From the NCBI GenBank assembly GCA_947462335.1, contig OX381708.1:45077377-45141376 (forward strand): 64,000 nucleotides of DNA, written 5' to 3'. Of this stretch, positions 1 to 11,900 are shown piece by piece (the first letter of the stretch is position 1; the number at the start of each line of letters is the position of its first letter). The notes under the pieces were generated by a model that ran no database searches, had not been told where the DNA came from, and was given only the letters and a program-made list of their open reading frames with translations. The translations under genes and the position numbers were made by a program. Source of the stretch: Harmothoe impar. Lineage: Eukaryota > Annelida > Polychaeta > Phyllodocida > Polynoidae.

Positions 1-857
1 CGGGATAGCAATGGTTGTGAGCCTAGGCGCCAGTACACCACATGTATGCATTCCGCATGGGAAATATTGCAAAAGTGTCACTTAAGTATAAAACGTATGA
101 TACTTGTTGATGAACAGGATAGGAAAAGGTACCAAGACAACAGGCTTGGGTTGTAGTTAGCAAAGCAAGCATGACCTTAGTGAGCATTTGCAGCACCTGA
201 CCTACTTGAGGTATAGCCATTTAATGCCAGTAATTGCTGGCTGGTCTGCCAAGTGAAGGGCAACTTAGAGACCGTGAAGTGAAGAACTAGAGGGTGATGT
301 AGGTGTCCGTACTACTGTAGACTATGGTGCACCCTGGCACCATCATTTAGCACTGAATGCACCCAATGAGTACGTCGGGGAGATCAAAGGAGGACCAACG
401 CACTCAGGTAGGTACAGGTTTCCAGGCAGGTTGTCTATAGAGTGAGGCACCCTCAGTGGTTGGTTCTCTTTAGTGACCCACTTCTTTACTATGGCAATAT
501 TTTAGATAGCAGGCAGGGGAGGGGATATCGGAAGTGGTTTTTTTATTATTGAGAATTACTTGAAGAGAAGAATCATTTCTTACCGGAATTTGGTGTAGGA
601 TGACACGAGAAAATAATTTCTACTGACGATAGGCCACGATAGAGTTTTCAGGTGGTATTGTAAAGTGAATATGTACTCAAAGCTGTAAGCCTAAATCAAA
701 TATAGGTTAAGCGTAATGATTTCAATCTTCTTAGCTTCAACAAACAATTCAAGAGTAATAGGCTCAGCTACTCATGACCGCTCTATAATCACCTACTAAC
801 GTGTATTCTATTAGAGACCTACATTGTCATAGAAACATGACAGAAAACATGATATTT
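1..857. other. Gene-free spacer
   Basis: No coding segment, RNA gene or recognisable repeat is visible here. The reading frames are short and have no family motif. The stretch ends in a T run (855-859) directly against the left end of the Helentron-like element, which is compatible with insertion next to T residues. Confidence 0.5.
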
Positions 858-859
858 TT

Positions 860-871
860 ACTGGACATCGA
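860..871 (+). repeat. Left subterminal inverted repeat, copy 1
   Basis: ACTGGACATCGA is the exact reverse complement of TCGATGTCCAGT at 2375-2386. A related GATCGATGCCCAG lies at 897-909, so the left end can form its own hairpin. Confidence 0.75.
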
Positions 872-1455
872 TTCTCTCTCTTTGTAGCTCTATATTGATC
901 GATGCCCAGTTTTATACTTCAGACCAGTGGCTCATTTTGGCTGTTTTTTGCCTCACAGATTGCTTCTAGGGCAAAATCCTGACTAGGTGCCAATATATTC
1001 TCTATGCCAATGTGTAATATGAGGGTAGAAAACACTGGAACCTCAGTTAGAAAAAATCCTACTGAACAGTTTTTGAGAAAATTAGGGTTTTGTTGCATAT
1101 TTTTGGTGTTTTTAGTACATTTCCTACATAAACCGTGAACGCCAGCATTTCTCACTTTTCAGGTGTTTAGAATCAGAATTTGACTTTTTTTTATTCGCAG
1201 TAGGATTTCTGAGTATCGAGCCATTCTAGAAAAGCTATTTTTTGGAAAAAAATACTTAGTATTTCTTGATGATTTTCGTTGCACAAATTTAGGGTTGTAA
1301 TATAAAAACTGCATTGTCATCCAATCAAAGTGTTTATGCACTGTTGATGGTCACCCCCTCCCACCTTCTTCACTCTGCATTGAAGGAGAACAGGCAGGAG
1401 AGGTACACTTGTCCGTATATAGCTGTTGACCTGGGTGCTGGGTGCATTTTCAATT

Positions 1456-2250
1456 TATGGGGTGCCAACTGTTCATGAAAGAAAAATCAAATAGAATTTT
1501 TTTTTTTTCAGTATCAGATTAATGTAACTACAATTCATGATAGCACTTAAAGCATTGTATTTGCATTAATATGAATGGTAGCCACCTTATGGGGTGCCAA
1601 CTATTCATGAAAGAAAAATCAATAAGAATTTGTTTTTTATTAGCAGTAAATTGATGCAACTACAATTCGAGATTGCATTTCAAGCATCGGGGCATTCAAT
1701 GAATGGTAGTCATCTTAAATATATGGGGTGCCAACTGTTAATGAGTTTTAAAGAAAGAATAGAATTAGTTTTTTTATTAGTATCAGATAATGCAACTACA
1801 ATTCGTGATTGCACTTAAAGCATTGTGGCATGCAATGACTGGTAACCACCTTGAATGTATGGGGTGCCAACTGTTCATGAAAGAAAAAAAAAGTGTTTTT
1901 TTTTTAAATCAAATTAATATAACTGCAATTCAAGATTGCATTTAAGCATTATGGCATTCAATGACTGGTGGCCATCTTGAACCTATGGGGTGCCAACTCT
2001 TCATGAAAAAAACAACTAAATTGGATTTTTATAACAGTATAAAATTAATGCAACTACATTTCAAGATTGCATTTAAAGCATTGTGGCATTCAATGAGTGA
2101 TAGCCATCTTGAATCTATGGGATGCCAACTGTTCATGAAAAAAAAATAGAATAGATCTTTTTTATTAGAATCAAATTACTGCAACTGCAATTCGAGATTA
2201 CATTAAAAGCATGGTGGCATTCAATGAATGGTCACAATCTTGAATTTTGA
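1456..2250 (+). repeat. Tandem array of about 132-bp units in copy 1
   Basis: Six units are marked by TATGGGGTGCCAACTNTTCAT starting at 1456, 1588, 1722, 1858, 1984 and 2116, a spacing of 126-136 bp, followed by a partial last unit. Each unit also carries an A-rich/T-rich tract, a TTAATGCAACTACAATTC-like block, and GCATTCAATGAATGGTAGCCATCTTGAA-like sequence. The short open frames across the array are the same unit read repeatedly and are not taken as genes. Confidence 0.9.
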
Positions 2251-2268
2251 AATGAACATACACACAGA

Positions 2269-2290
2269 CATGTTCATAGGCATGAACATG
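2269..2290 (+). repeat. Perfect 9-bp hairpin right of the tandem core
   Basis: CATGTTCAT pairs with ATGAACATG around a 4-base loop. In the second element copy one arm base has changed (ACATATTCATAGG). It sits just after a CA-rich microsatellite-like tract. Confidence 0.6.
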
Positions 2291-2374
2291 GTGTCTTCCT
2301 TCATTATAGATATTCATGGATTTCTACTTCTACTAAATATAGCTTTCTGTTAGAAGGATTCTGTTACATGGATG

Positions 2375-2386
2375 TCGATGTCCAGT
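2375..2386 (+). repeat. Right subterminal inverted repeat, copy 1
   Basis: TCGATGTCCAGT is the exact inverse of the left repeat. The element continues 61 bases further before similarity to copy 2 stops, so the repeat is subterminal, not terminal. Confidence 0.75.
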
Positions 2387-2447
2387 TTTAGATATATATC
2401 CATATAGTGCATTGGAGTGCTATAATGTTGGACTGCTGTATATTTGT

Positions 2448-2661
2448 ATGTATATTTGTATATAAGTAGTTCTTACCATGATATAGTTTAGAATAGAGAG
2501 GGTTGTTTATGAGATGCCTCCATTCTCTAACGGTAGGCTAAAATAGTCGATACATGAAGCTCCACTCATCAGCCTGAGGGTTTGTAATGAGCATATAGCA
2601 AAGCCTTTACCAACTATTCAAAACACAACATAAGAAAGATATGGGCAGCTAGATAGGTTGT
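2448..2661. other. Spacer between element copy 1 and MITE
   Basis: It begins with a duplicated TATATTTGTATG string and otherwise shows no gene or repeat. Confidence 0.4.
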
Positions 2662-2917
2662 TTAACGCTTTAAGAGCAGCATAGTACTTTAATGATACAT
2701 GATGCAGCTGCACACATGCACCCAATGTAGTGCTAGCGAGCCAATAATAATTAGCGCTACATGAAGTCAAGCCTTGAGGTACAAAAATGTATCATGTCAT
2801 CTTTAAACCCCACCCACCCTATACATAGGGTCGATTATGTGCCCCGGCTCCACCCCGACTTTTATTGTATTACAGTATAAAGGGGTACCAACATGTTAGT
2901 CCTTATGAAAGGGTTAA
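2662..2917 (+). mobile_element. TTAA-flanked fold-back MITE, copy 1 (diverged)
   Basis: Starts TTAACGCTTTAAGAGCAGCA and ends CCTTATGAAAGGGTTAA, with TTAA on both sides. The inner part carries a diverged form of the family's ATGATGCA...GCGAG block. It is the most decayed near-complete copy; membership rests on both ends and the flanking TTAA. Confidence 0.6.
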
Positions 2918-3239
2918 TCATTCTGTACAGAAGAAAAAGACGGTGCTGCTGCCCAGTGTTGCCTCATTATAGACATTGATCCATCGGCATGATATGCCTC
3001 CAGCACCACTTCTCACTCCGAGGCTGATATTGTATTCCAGGATAATTATGGCATAGCTTCCCATCTCCAAACTTTCACTTCTGTCTGAGTGCTAAAACTA
3101 GCAGAGTCTGCATGAAGGATAACAAGAAAATAAGGAGAATAAAAGCCAGCTGACGGAGAAGCATGTCGCTAGTAATCACTCAGCAGCCTAAAACACCTCT
3201 TTCCCTGATTGCACTAATCATGCCAACCCACTTGCCGCT

Positions 3240-3560
3240 GCCCTCACCGCGCCGCACCGCCGCCAGAGGCCGCTCTAGCCGTGCGGGCAGGCAACTTCCG
3301 GTTTATCAGACGGTTCCAAGATGGCGGCTTTAATTATAGCTTTAGGTCTTGATATGGAAGGACAGAATGGTGCAGATTAGATTTTATTTGATGAAACTGT
3401 CTACGAGGGGGAAGAATGAAGCCCCCTAAATGTCATTCATTAAGGCGGTTTTATGAAGAGCTAGGGGAAGCAGAGGGTAAACACACACATAAACTGGTCG
3501 TCAAACCCAGTCAGCTTCTGCGAATTGTGACGGTCGTTTTCAATGGGCCGCCATATTGGT
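3240..3560. promoter_or_regulatory. CpG-rich candidate promoter with ETS and YY1-type motifs
   Basis: A CpG-rich block (3240-3300) leads into an ETS-type ACTTCCGGT (3294-3302) and, 14 bases on, CCAAGATGGCGGCT (3316-3329), a match to the YY1 consensus that sits at or just after start sites of many animal genes. A second YY1-type core on the opposite strand, GCCGCCATATT, lies at 3547-3557. The ATG in the first motif opens only a 19-codon frame. The two motif orientations would fit a bidirectional promoter, but I find no convincing first exon on either side. Motifs are seen; function is inferred. Confidence 0.45.
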
Positions 3561-4609
3561 GGCTGGCGGGGAAATGGCAGCTGGAACGTTAAAATGACAT
3601 TTCCGTCAAGAGGCTCTGTGGGTGCAGAACGCCGCTGGGCATGGGTGGGATGGGGATATTTGGTCAAGTCTTGGGATTGTTACTGCATGGGGTGGCCGCA
3701 GCAGCAGCAGCAGCAGTCCTGGGTGGTACCAATGTGGTAGACTTTATAGAATGGTGTAGTGTTGCTCTGGTTGTGTGTGGGTAGTGGTTGTGTTGCAAGT
3801 TGCAGCAGTAGCAACTCCACGCTAGATACAAACCTACTAGAGAGCTCTGCTTGAGCAGACCAGAACTCTGGGCCAGACGGACCGAGGCCGATTGGATTAG
3901 TATGGATAGCGCTGGCCATGAATAACAGAATTAAAAACGGGCTAGCGCGGCACCGGAGCGGGTCGGGCGGCCAGTGGTGATGGACGACCAACTGAGGGCT
4001 GAACCGTAATGGTATGCTTAATGGTGGTTGGTCGTCCTGCCCCGCCCCATACAACACCATGGTCCAACCCCATACGTTATCCCCATAAGGCACACAGAAA
4101 CACAGACTATATATTGAATGATAAAAGTCACACACCTCACTGCCATAGTCTGAAATGACTCAGCCTATAGAACCTAGTCCAGAGTATAAGGACTTAGTCC
4201 ACAGTTCCTATCCACACAAGGTCGATGTGGTTTGGGAAGTTGAAGAACTATGACTTGAGGTCCCATGTGTTCGATAGACAGAACATGGAAAAAAAAGAAA
4301 AACCTTCTGGCCTTTTCCCGACAAGGGCCAGCAGGGTGTGAACTAGCCAAACCAAAGAAACAGTTAACGATTTGGGCTGAATCAACATATCGTAAGAATT
4401 GCACATTTGCAGTTATCAGTCAAATCAATTATTAATTTATAACTACATTCACTACATTCGTCATATCTGGATATGATCATAAACACAGCATCCACCATAC
4501 AGCATGCTGATATCAGCACCCTAACAGGTTGACTCCAAACACTGAACCTTACTTCTAAACCAAAGGTAATCCAACATGTAATACACCCGTACTGTGAATC
4601 TGAAACGTA
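3561..4609. other. Gene-free spacer with short GCA run
   Basis: A GCA trinucleotide run at 3698-3716 inflates a long minus-strand open frame (3680-4135), which contains a poly-Cys stretch and shows no domain. I see no supported gene. Confidence 0.5.
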
Positions 4610-4872
4610 TACAGTCAAGTCTCTGTAATGTGGTCACCCGTGGGACTTTTTATAAGTGACCACATTAGCAAGGTGACCACATTGGAGAGAGTTCTCGTTC
4701 ATGGAGCAAAGACATGCATACATACAGTGCACACTTGTTATTTTGATAGTATGTGTTGACCACACTAGAGAGAGTAATATCGACCATGGGGCTGGAGAAT
4801 TAGTGACTACAGTAATCACATTGGTGAGGTGACCACAGTTGAGAGGTGACCATTGGGTGAGAGTTGACTGTA
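4610..4872 (+). mobile_element. Tc1/mariner-type MITE
   Basis: TA-CAGTCAAGTCTC at the left end (from 4610) is mirrored by GAGTTGACTG-TA at the right end (4861-4872), leaving a TA dinucleotide on each side. The interior repeats GTGACCACATT..GAGAG-type blocks in both orientations. TA target duplication and CAGTCAA-type ends are typical of the Tc1/mariner superfamily. At about 260 bp it cannot encode a transposase. Confidence 0.75.
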
Positions 4873-7800
4873 ACTAGCCCTGCTTTGTACATGTGGTTTA
4901 TCTGGGTGTTATCCCCCTCCCCGTCCATGACTATGGTGAGATTATAGCGTGCTGACCATGGACACGTGGGCAGTATAGCCCTTTAGAAAGCTGCAAATTA
5001 GGCAATCCCAATAGCTGCATGCAGAGACAAAGGGAACGCGAGATGAGCAGGGGCTGGTATTCACCAAAGTGCGTGTTGCAATGGACGGGCAGTGGATTTT
5101 CTTTTCTCAATATTTTTCTCAATTTACATTCCCAACAAGGGAGCTTACCTTGGTGGCAATATTAAGAGAGAATATGGCTTGGGGTATCTTGAGTGCAGCT
5201 CACTTTCAAAGCTTTACTCGAATAAAAATTGAACACAGCACAGGGGGTATCAGTTCTAACTCATAGCAAACACGCTATAATAAGGTATGGCATCAATCCG
5301 ATTGTCAGTCTTAAACTGCAGTCGTTATGAGGAACATACCCCCCTGGTCCCCCTTTTCCTAGGCCACTGGATGCCAATGTACTAGAATTTAAAAACAAAA
5401 AAACAAACAAAAAAACTCCGCCCCTCCCTCCTGCTACTTATTTATGTATGGGTTTGGAGCATCCTTCAGTCAGAATCGTATTCATATTAAGAGCTGATAA
5501 GTAAGGCATTGATGCTGTTATATGTCATAGTTAGACAATTACTCGACAATAAGTGGCTGTATTAAGTTTCCACTCAAGAAATGAAATTGGCTACGCAGTT
5601 ATTAGCTTGCTGATAAATGCCATCAGCATGCACGGGGCGCTCATGGCTCTCTGTCAGTATGGGGCGTAGTACATCTTGTGATTACAGGTAATGAAATGGG
5701 GAAATCCCGTTTACCATGGGATGTCGCCTCACCCCTTTACCACCTACGCCTGATAATACCCCCTACCCCTCTCCTCTCGTCCCATATATCACTTTCTGTA
5801 GAAGGGGCTACCTCTCTGGTCAATTTCCCCGGCGACCAGGTAGTCTTTGCTACATGTACATGTACGTATATAGCTATTGGAGATGAGGCCGGGGGGGGGG
5901 GGGGGGGCATGTTCCCGGCCAGCGTGGCAGAAGAGGCCACTGTGCACTGTGGTGCCTCGAGGGGATTATCAATTCCCCTTCCCACGCCCATCACTATCCC
6001 CCACCTCCCCCTGAACCATCATCACCACTGCATGGAGCTGACTCCTTCCCTAGATAGGACTAGGCTGGATATACACGCCATGTATATGGGCGGTAAATTG
6101 GCGCCGATGGCAGGGGATGACGGTGTAAAGGTGCTTTAATGACATAATTAAATGGAGTAGGGGAGAGATGGGTATGGGCTTATGTATGGTACCGTGGTCG
6201 GCCTCCTTACAGGATGCAGGGCTTTGTCTCAGGAGGGGAGGGAGGAATGATGGAGTAGCTAGGTAAGTGGGGGCCTGGGCCTCTCACACAGGTCTCTGGT
6301 ATACTGGGTAGCTGATACTTGGGATCAGGGGGAGGGGGGGGGGGCGACTCGGTCTTTTAATGCTAGTCTAGACATTATGCAGATTACATAATAACCCTGA
6401 CTTGCAGTTTAATCTACAGTGATCCCATTAGCCTCAGAAAGCCCATTTTAATTAAACCATGCCAAGTTCCAAACATGCTAGTGGGTAATACCCAGGGTAT
6501 GCCATGGGACAAATTGATACCTAATTTATATTGTAATTGGATGGTTTGATATATCTCCTGTGTGCTGTCTAGTGACGCGTCATCAAACAACATTTAGTGC
6601 AGATAACAACTTCACCAATTACAAGCAACAAGCTCAATTCTTGGTCATGTAAATGTCTTAAAGGGTCCTTAAATTAACTGGTCTGTGCATAAGTCAATTG
6701 ACTTCAATGTGTGGAAATAATTATATAAAAATATTTCCCAATGTCAAATGCTAACACTTAGTAGAGCTCTTCATTTTCGGTACATACTAATACTATATGG
6801 ATGTATACTTCCTCATGAATGGGGCATGACTTTCCTCAGTCATAGGGCATAATGTATTAACTCACTTCCTCAGTCATGGGGCATAATATATTCTAACATG
6901 GGCATGAATAAGACATCTTCCTGTCACTGAGTCACTGAATCATGACAAGCAATAAAACATAATTTACATCCTTACAGTATGGTCAAGATTTGAGCAGCTT
7001 ATATCCAGCTAATGTCTCCCAGTAGTGTGTCCTTGTGGTGGAGGAGGGGGTGACCTTGGGGGAGGATGGATGACCAGGGCTGATTGGATCGGGCAGTAGG
7101 TGTGGTTAATGAATGGTAAGACAAATGTCACCCACTACACCTGCCTCACCTATCCACCTGCCCACTGCCCACTGGTCAGCAGCCACACCCCAGCAGGCTC
7201 TGACAAGATGGGAGAGCCACCTAATGATCTATACCATTAATACTGACTTTGGCTTTCAATTAATTCAAGAACTACCATTTTAGCTAAAGATTTAGAGATG
7301 TATGTTCACGTCAGAGATTTCGCTGAAAATAGGGATTTCAAAGATCTCCCCTTCATAAATAAATATTGAAAATAAGGGATTTCCAGGGGGATATCTGATG
7401 GTAATAGATGTAGGTTATCCACCTTGAAATCCGAACTCTACCCGATTCTTGACAGTTGATAACTTGCCTACAGTGACTCTGATATATAATCTATTCGTAT
7501 CTTCGCAGATTAAATCGCCATGGAAATTTAACCATCGAGAATCGACCAGCCAAATTTGCTATAGATTGTCTCTGTCATGGATGTTTCTTTAGTGACTCAT
7601 GTAGGGTAGTCAGTTCAGCACACACTAGCACATAACCCATATTCCACACCCCTAGTAGTATAAGGAGTTGGGCGTGTTCCCCAGGTAGCCAGGTGTAGAT
7701 CATGTGAGCTAGCAGTCAGGGTGGGGACCCGCCTCTCATCCTATACATATTACATGGCAGCGGTCAATACTCAATGAGACGGCTAGGTGTTCAGCCCATG

Positions 7801-8684
7801 TGAAATCCATTTGCTGTGTGTTTTTTGCCGCTATAACCTCTATAGTTGTATTGAGGCTGCACGCGCGCGTTCATCAGGCGGTGTTTTATACATCACAGCC
7901 CCCCCCCCCCCCCTTTGTAGGCGGCAATGGTTGCTGGGCACAATGGACACCTAAAACACCCACACCATGCTAAAGTTAATCAACGTCAAGCAATGCTCCG
8001 GTAGACCAGCTTTAGTAATGCCACTGGCTGCTTTCTCTCCTGCGCAGAAGCACTCACCACCTCCCCTCCCTCCCCACCACTCACTCCGTTACCTCCCCAC
8101 CCTCCCACCCTCCAACCCCCGTCTCCGCCTGACACTGCCCAAGGCTTAGTGACGGCCAACACAGACCAGGGCGTCTAGACTAGCACTGCCGATCTAATCC
8201 ACGGGACACTGCCTCTAGCCTTCTAGCCACCCCCTCCCACCCTACCCGACCCACCCCCAGCTAGACGCAGAGGGGGACTGACCCAGCAGGATGTCATAGT
8301 CTACTGGAACTTGCTGGGGTGGCAACGCACCCTATGAAGATGTCACTTTCCATGATGGAAGTGTCCCATGCAAAAGAATTCGATTTTCCTTATCTTCTCT
8401 CTGTTCATGGGGTCTCACTTTCTTTTAGCATCACATAAATGGAGTGGGTAGAGAGGGAGGGGGATCCCAGTCCGATGTCAAAGATATCACATTCTTTTCA
8501 AATATACATGGTTATATCCGACCACTTTAGCACGAAAACTGGATAAAATACTTCCTGATAATGTCTCATTTGGCATCTCGTGATTTGCATGTACACTACA
8601 GTATTGTGTCTGCTTTTACCTACACTGTGTGAGTATACCACACTACCAGTAGGTTATAGTGTTTGTATACACGACACAATCGAA
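4873..8684. other. Gene-free spacer with simple repeats
   Basis: Contains an A/C-rich simple repeat (about 5390-5416), a 17-G run (5891-5907), an 11-G run (6334-6344), a short direct repeat TCCTCAGTCAT..GGGCATAAT with 34-bp period (6833 and 6867), and a 15-C run (7899-7913). A 153-codon + frame at 5678-6139 reads through the G run and has no recognisable domain; it is not called as a gene. Confidence 0.5.
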
Positions 8685-8918
8685 TTAACCCTTTAAGGGC
8701 CCCATAGTGCTGTAATGTGATATGTCCGTATAGTCTTCATGATGCATGACTGCAGTCCTGGCGAGTAACTCACAAGGGCTGCATTCATGCATCATGACGA
8801 CAAAATGGCATTAAAGCACCACCAGGGCAATTATGATTCTTGATTGCAGTCCTGGTGAGTCTGAGAACCATGTGTCGACATAACACATTAAAACATAATG
8901 CGGTCCTTAAAGGGTTAA
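8685..8918 (+). mobile_element. TTAA-flanked fold-back MITE, copy 2
   Basis: Starts TTAACCCTTTAAGGGCCCCA and ends CGGTCCTTAAAGGGTTAA; TTAA is present at both sides. The interior holds ATGATGCATGACTGCAGTCC followed after a short spacer by its inverse GGGCTGCATTCATGCATCAT, then a second GATTGCAGTCCTGGTGAG block. This is one of the two best-preserved copies. Confidence 0.85.
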
Positions 8919-11900
8919 CAATCACCGCAGATGGGGTTTTGGGAGCATTGCATTAAGTGAGCCCACAGTATAACGAATTGATTAATTACCCCCGCTCCTG
9001 GCAGTTCTCTGCTGCAGGTGCATGTCGGTGGGTCGCCTCCCAGACTTCTATAGGGTCATTTAGAGGTTACATTGATCGCTTACAGACTGAGACAAATAGC
9101 AGCGCATGCTGGAATTCTATCGGCATTTGGAGCCGGCTGAATTGCCCGGCCCCGACTCACTAGCTGTATAGTCAAACGGACTGGTACAGATGACTAACAT
9201 CAGGCACTGCACAAGTATATCTTAGGCTCTTCCTGGTATAGAGACAGTGGCGTGTGTGGTCTGGTGTGATTGATATATCCAGACCATGGTTAAGAGTAAA
9301 AACGACATTAAGATCTCGGCCGTATAAGGAGAGCAGATACATACTAAAGCATACATCCAGTGTATATATCTACACCATAAGTACATACAAAACAATTGTA
9401 TATACTTGTGTCTACATAGAGATTTATTTAGTGAATACATGGGTATCAGATAGTTGGATGTGTAGCTCCATTAGAGGAAGGCATGCATGTAGGATAGGAC
9501 ATGAATACACCACCATAGAGCTAGATATCATTCATGCAGAATCACCATAGGATAATCAGCTCACAATCGCCTCAGGCGCACACAGACACCCAAGGAATGG
9601 CACTGCCGGATCTCGCATCCAAATGGCATAGCAATCATATCCACCATCCCTCCTGAACATAATACAATCTAAATATAGCAAGCTGGGAATGAATACTAAT
9701 AAGTGATCTCCTTTCGCTCGGATGAGGGCCATGCCGTATCTAAGTGGACGGTTATATCGAGAGTCAGCCTCAGTGTAGGTTTAACATATTAGTCCTTTCT
9801 ACTACATGTATGACAGTGTATAGGTCTATCTATGTCGAGCCGGTCTATGTTGGCAGTACAGGCCTACATAGAGAGGCTGCCTCTCTGTTGACAGTACAGG
9901 GCCAATAGAGAGTCATTCCTTCTGTTGCTAGCGGCAGTAAAGACAGACAGTATCCATATCCTATATCAGAACACATATCTTGTCGACAGGTGGTGGTACA
10001 TATTAAATATGTCGGTGGGTGGATAGTACTTAGATAAAGTAGCTATCAATTCCTGATAAATTCCTGTATTAAACTCTTTTATCTACTCTAATTGGCGCCC
10101 TCTAATTTCCAAACCGTATATTAACGGGATACAGTACATAATTTATATGTCACACACTTTTCAGTCAGAAAAGGATACTGTGGTCCGTATTTTAAGGAAT
10201 CAATTTAAAATTGCAAGTTTAAGTCTCAACGGCAAGCATTAAGCAGCACCTATACCCCTTAATAGTATGATGTGAGACGGGTGGATCCATAGTTTGAATG
10301 CATGCCTCTTTGGCGTGTGTTTAAGACCTGGGATCCCCGCGCCTGTTGGCCTGGCCGTCTGCGATAAGTCCCCATAGATCACATCGCCGGTCGATCCTCC
10401 AGGGGTCGCTGCGTGACGACCTGCCCCCTCCCGGCGCACACTGACAAACTTTTTGATCCTCTCAAGTCGACTTTTTGATCCCGCCCATCCCCAGCCTATT
10501 CCATCTCCCGCGCTGTCGGGTTTTAGGCCCGCCACCGAATCTTACAATATGGAAAGCCAGTAAGAAAACGTTGAATTCCAAATTATCTGAAAGAAATTAA
10601 AAAATCTGGATAACTAAGCCCTTGTGGGTTTCTTTAGTGGCAAGAAGTGTAAAGGGTATGGAGATAAAAATCATTAAAAGATCTGAGGCATTGGTTGAAT
10701 GGGAACTCGGCAAAAGTCCACAACAGGGTCTTCCCACTTTTTTGCCGTGTCCTGGAGTACTCTCTTTCTTGTGCTTCACGTGGACAATTATTGCCTGATG
10801 GCAACTTCCCTTCCCTTTTTGTGCCAATTAAAGTGCAGCAAGACAGGGAAATGGGCTTCCTGCCCAAAGACTGCCTGGTATTTGAGTGTGTCTTTCATAC
10901 TGAATATGAAGAGAGAGTTAGCCTCGATATAAGATGTAGCTAAACTAAGTTTAAGGGTGACGTTTGTGGTTTGTCGTCACTAATATAAAACACCAAGCTA
11001 TCTGTGGATGATGAGGGTTTCCTGGACCAGGCAAATAAAAATTGAACACTTTATTTTTTGTATTTCCATTAATTTGTATCTACATGTACTTTCAATTTAC
11101 ATTGATAAGCAATGATATATAGATATGTGAATGGCCATTAGAACTTGAAAGTACGTGTAGTAGCTGACGGCAATGGTATAGATCTATAGAACTAGAGGGT
11201 AGCTGAGTACGTGCCTACAACAATAGCTACATGTATAACAGATACCATTATACCTCTTAGCATCACCGCCCATCTGTAGAGCCGCTTCAGTCGATTTAAT
11301 TAAACGACCCCTGGACCCGGGTGGAATTTACAGGAAACCTCTACTCTCTCCGCCTGCCTAGAGTGATAGGAGAAAGACACGCTAGCAGTGACTGATACAC
11401 TAAATACATATACATGTATACCACCTTTTCCCGCTCCCTACTTAAACCTATACGAAAAATGTAGACCCAACAGTGCAAGTCTGGCTAACAATATTGAGAG
11501 ACAAATCAACCTCCTCTGATGAATTTTTGACTAATAATCATAAATGCCAAGGGTAATAGAATTTATGACACAAACAAAGGAGAATACCCACAGCGGTTAT
11601 TGCCTAAGCGAGAACAGTTCCGGTGTACCTCTGTGATGTATAATGTAGCCTCTCCTCCCTCAACCCCACCTCCCATGCTTCCTCCGATCCCTCCTTCCTC
11701 CATCGTCTACGGTCGACCTACCGACACAGCCGGCGGCCTGGAGGCAGGCAGTCAGCAGGCCCCTGGTAGGGACAAGCTGGCCGGCCTGTGTCCACTCTGC
11801 CCGCAGAGAATGATTACCTCCATGGGCCTGGGGCAGCCGGCCCTGTCAGGCCCCAAGACACTGGGCGGCACTTTGAACAGGCTCCACTCCTGCCGTGGGC

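Larger units (their letters stand above)
858..2447 (+). mobile_element. Helentron-like non-autonomous element, copy 1
   Basis: This 1.6-kb segment recurs in the same orientation at 53210-55059; similarity starts at TTACTGGAC and stops after GTATATTTGT. The sequence shows a 12-bp inverted repeat: ACTGGACATCGA at 860-871 and TCGATGTCCAGT at 2375-2386. The left end is itself a hairpin (861-872 pairs with 898-909, 11 of 12 bases). The core is a tandem array, followed by a short CA-rich tract, a 9-bp hairpin at 2269-2290 and, between the right inverted repeat and the 3' end, an imperfect stem-loop at 2403-2424. A subterminal inverted repeat at both ends, a tandem core, a 3' stem-loop and insertion at T residues is the layout known for Helentron-associated elements (DINE-1, bivalve pearl elements). 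No Rep-helicase is encoded, so it would be moved in trans. Family assignment is inference; the repeat is certain. Confidence 0.75.

Noticed and set aside
1456..2250. Repeat-protein gene in the tandem array
   Set aside because: Frames break between units in both element copies; the conserved feature is the DNA unit, not a reading frame.
3680..4135. 151-codon minus-strand frame
   Set aside because: Its start half is unremarkable and its end is poly-Cys from the GCA repeat; no family motif.
5678..6139. Longest + strand open frame (153 codons)
   Set aside because: It reads through a 17-G run as poly-Gly, shows no domain, no start context and no splice sites.
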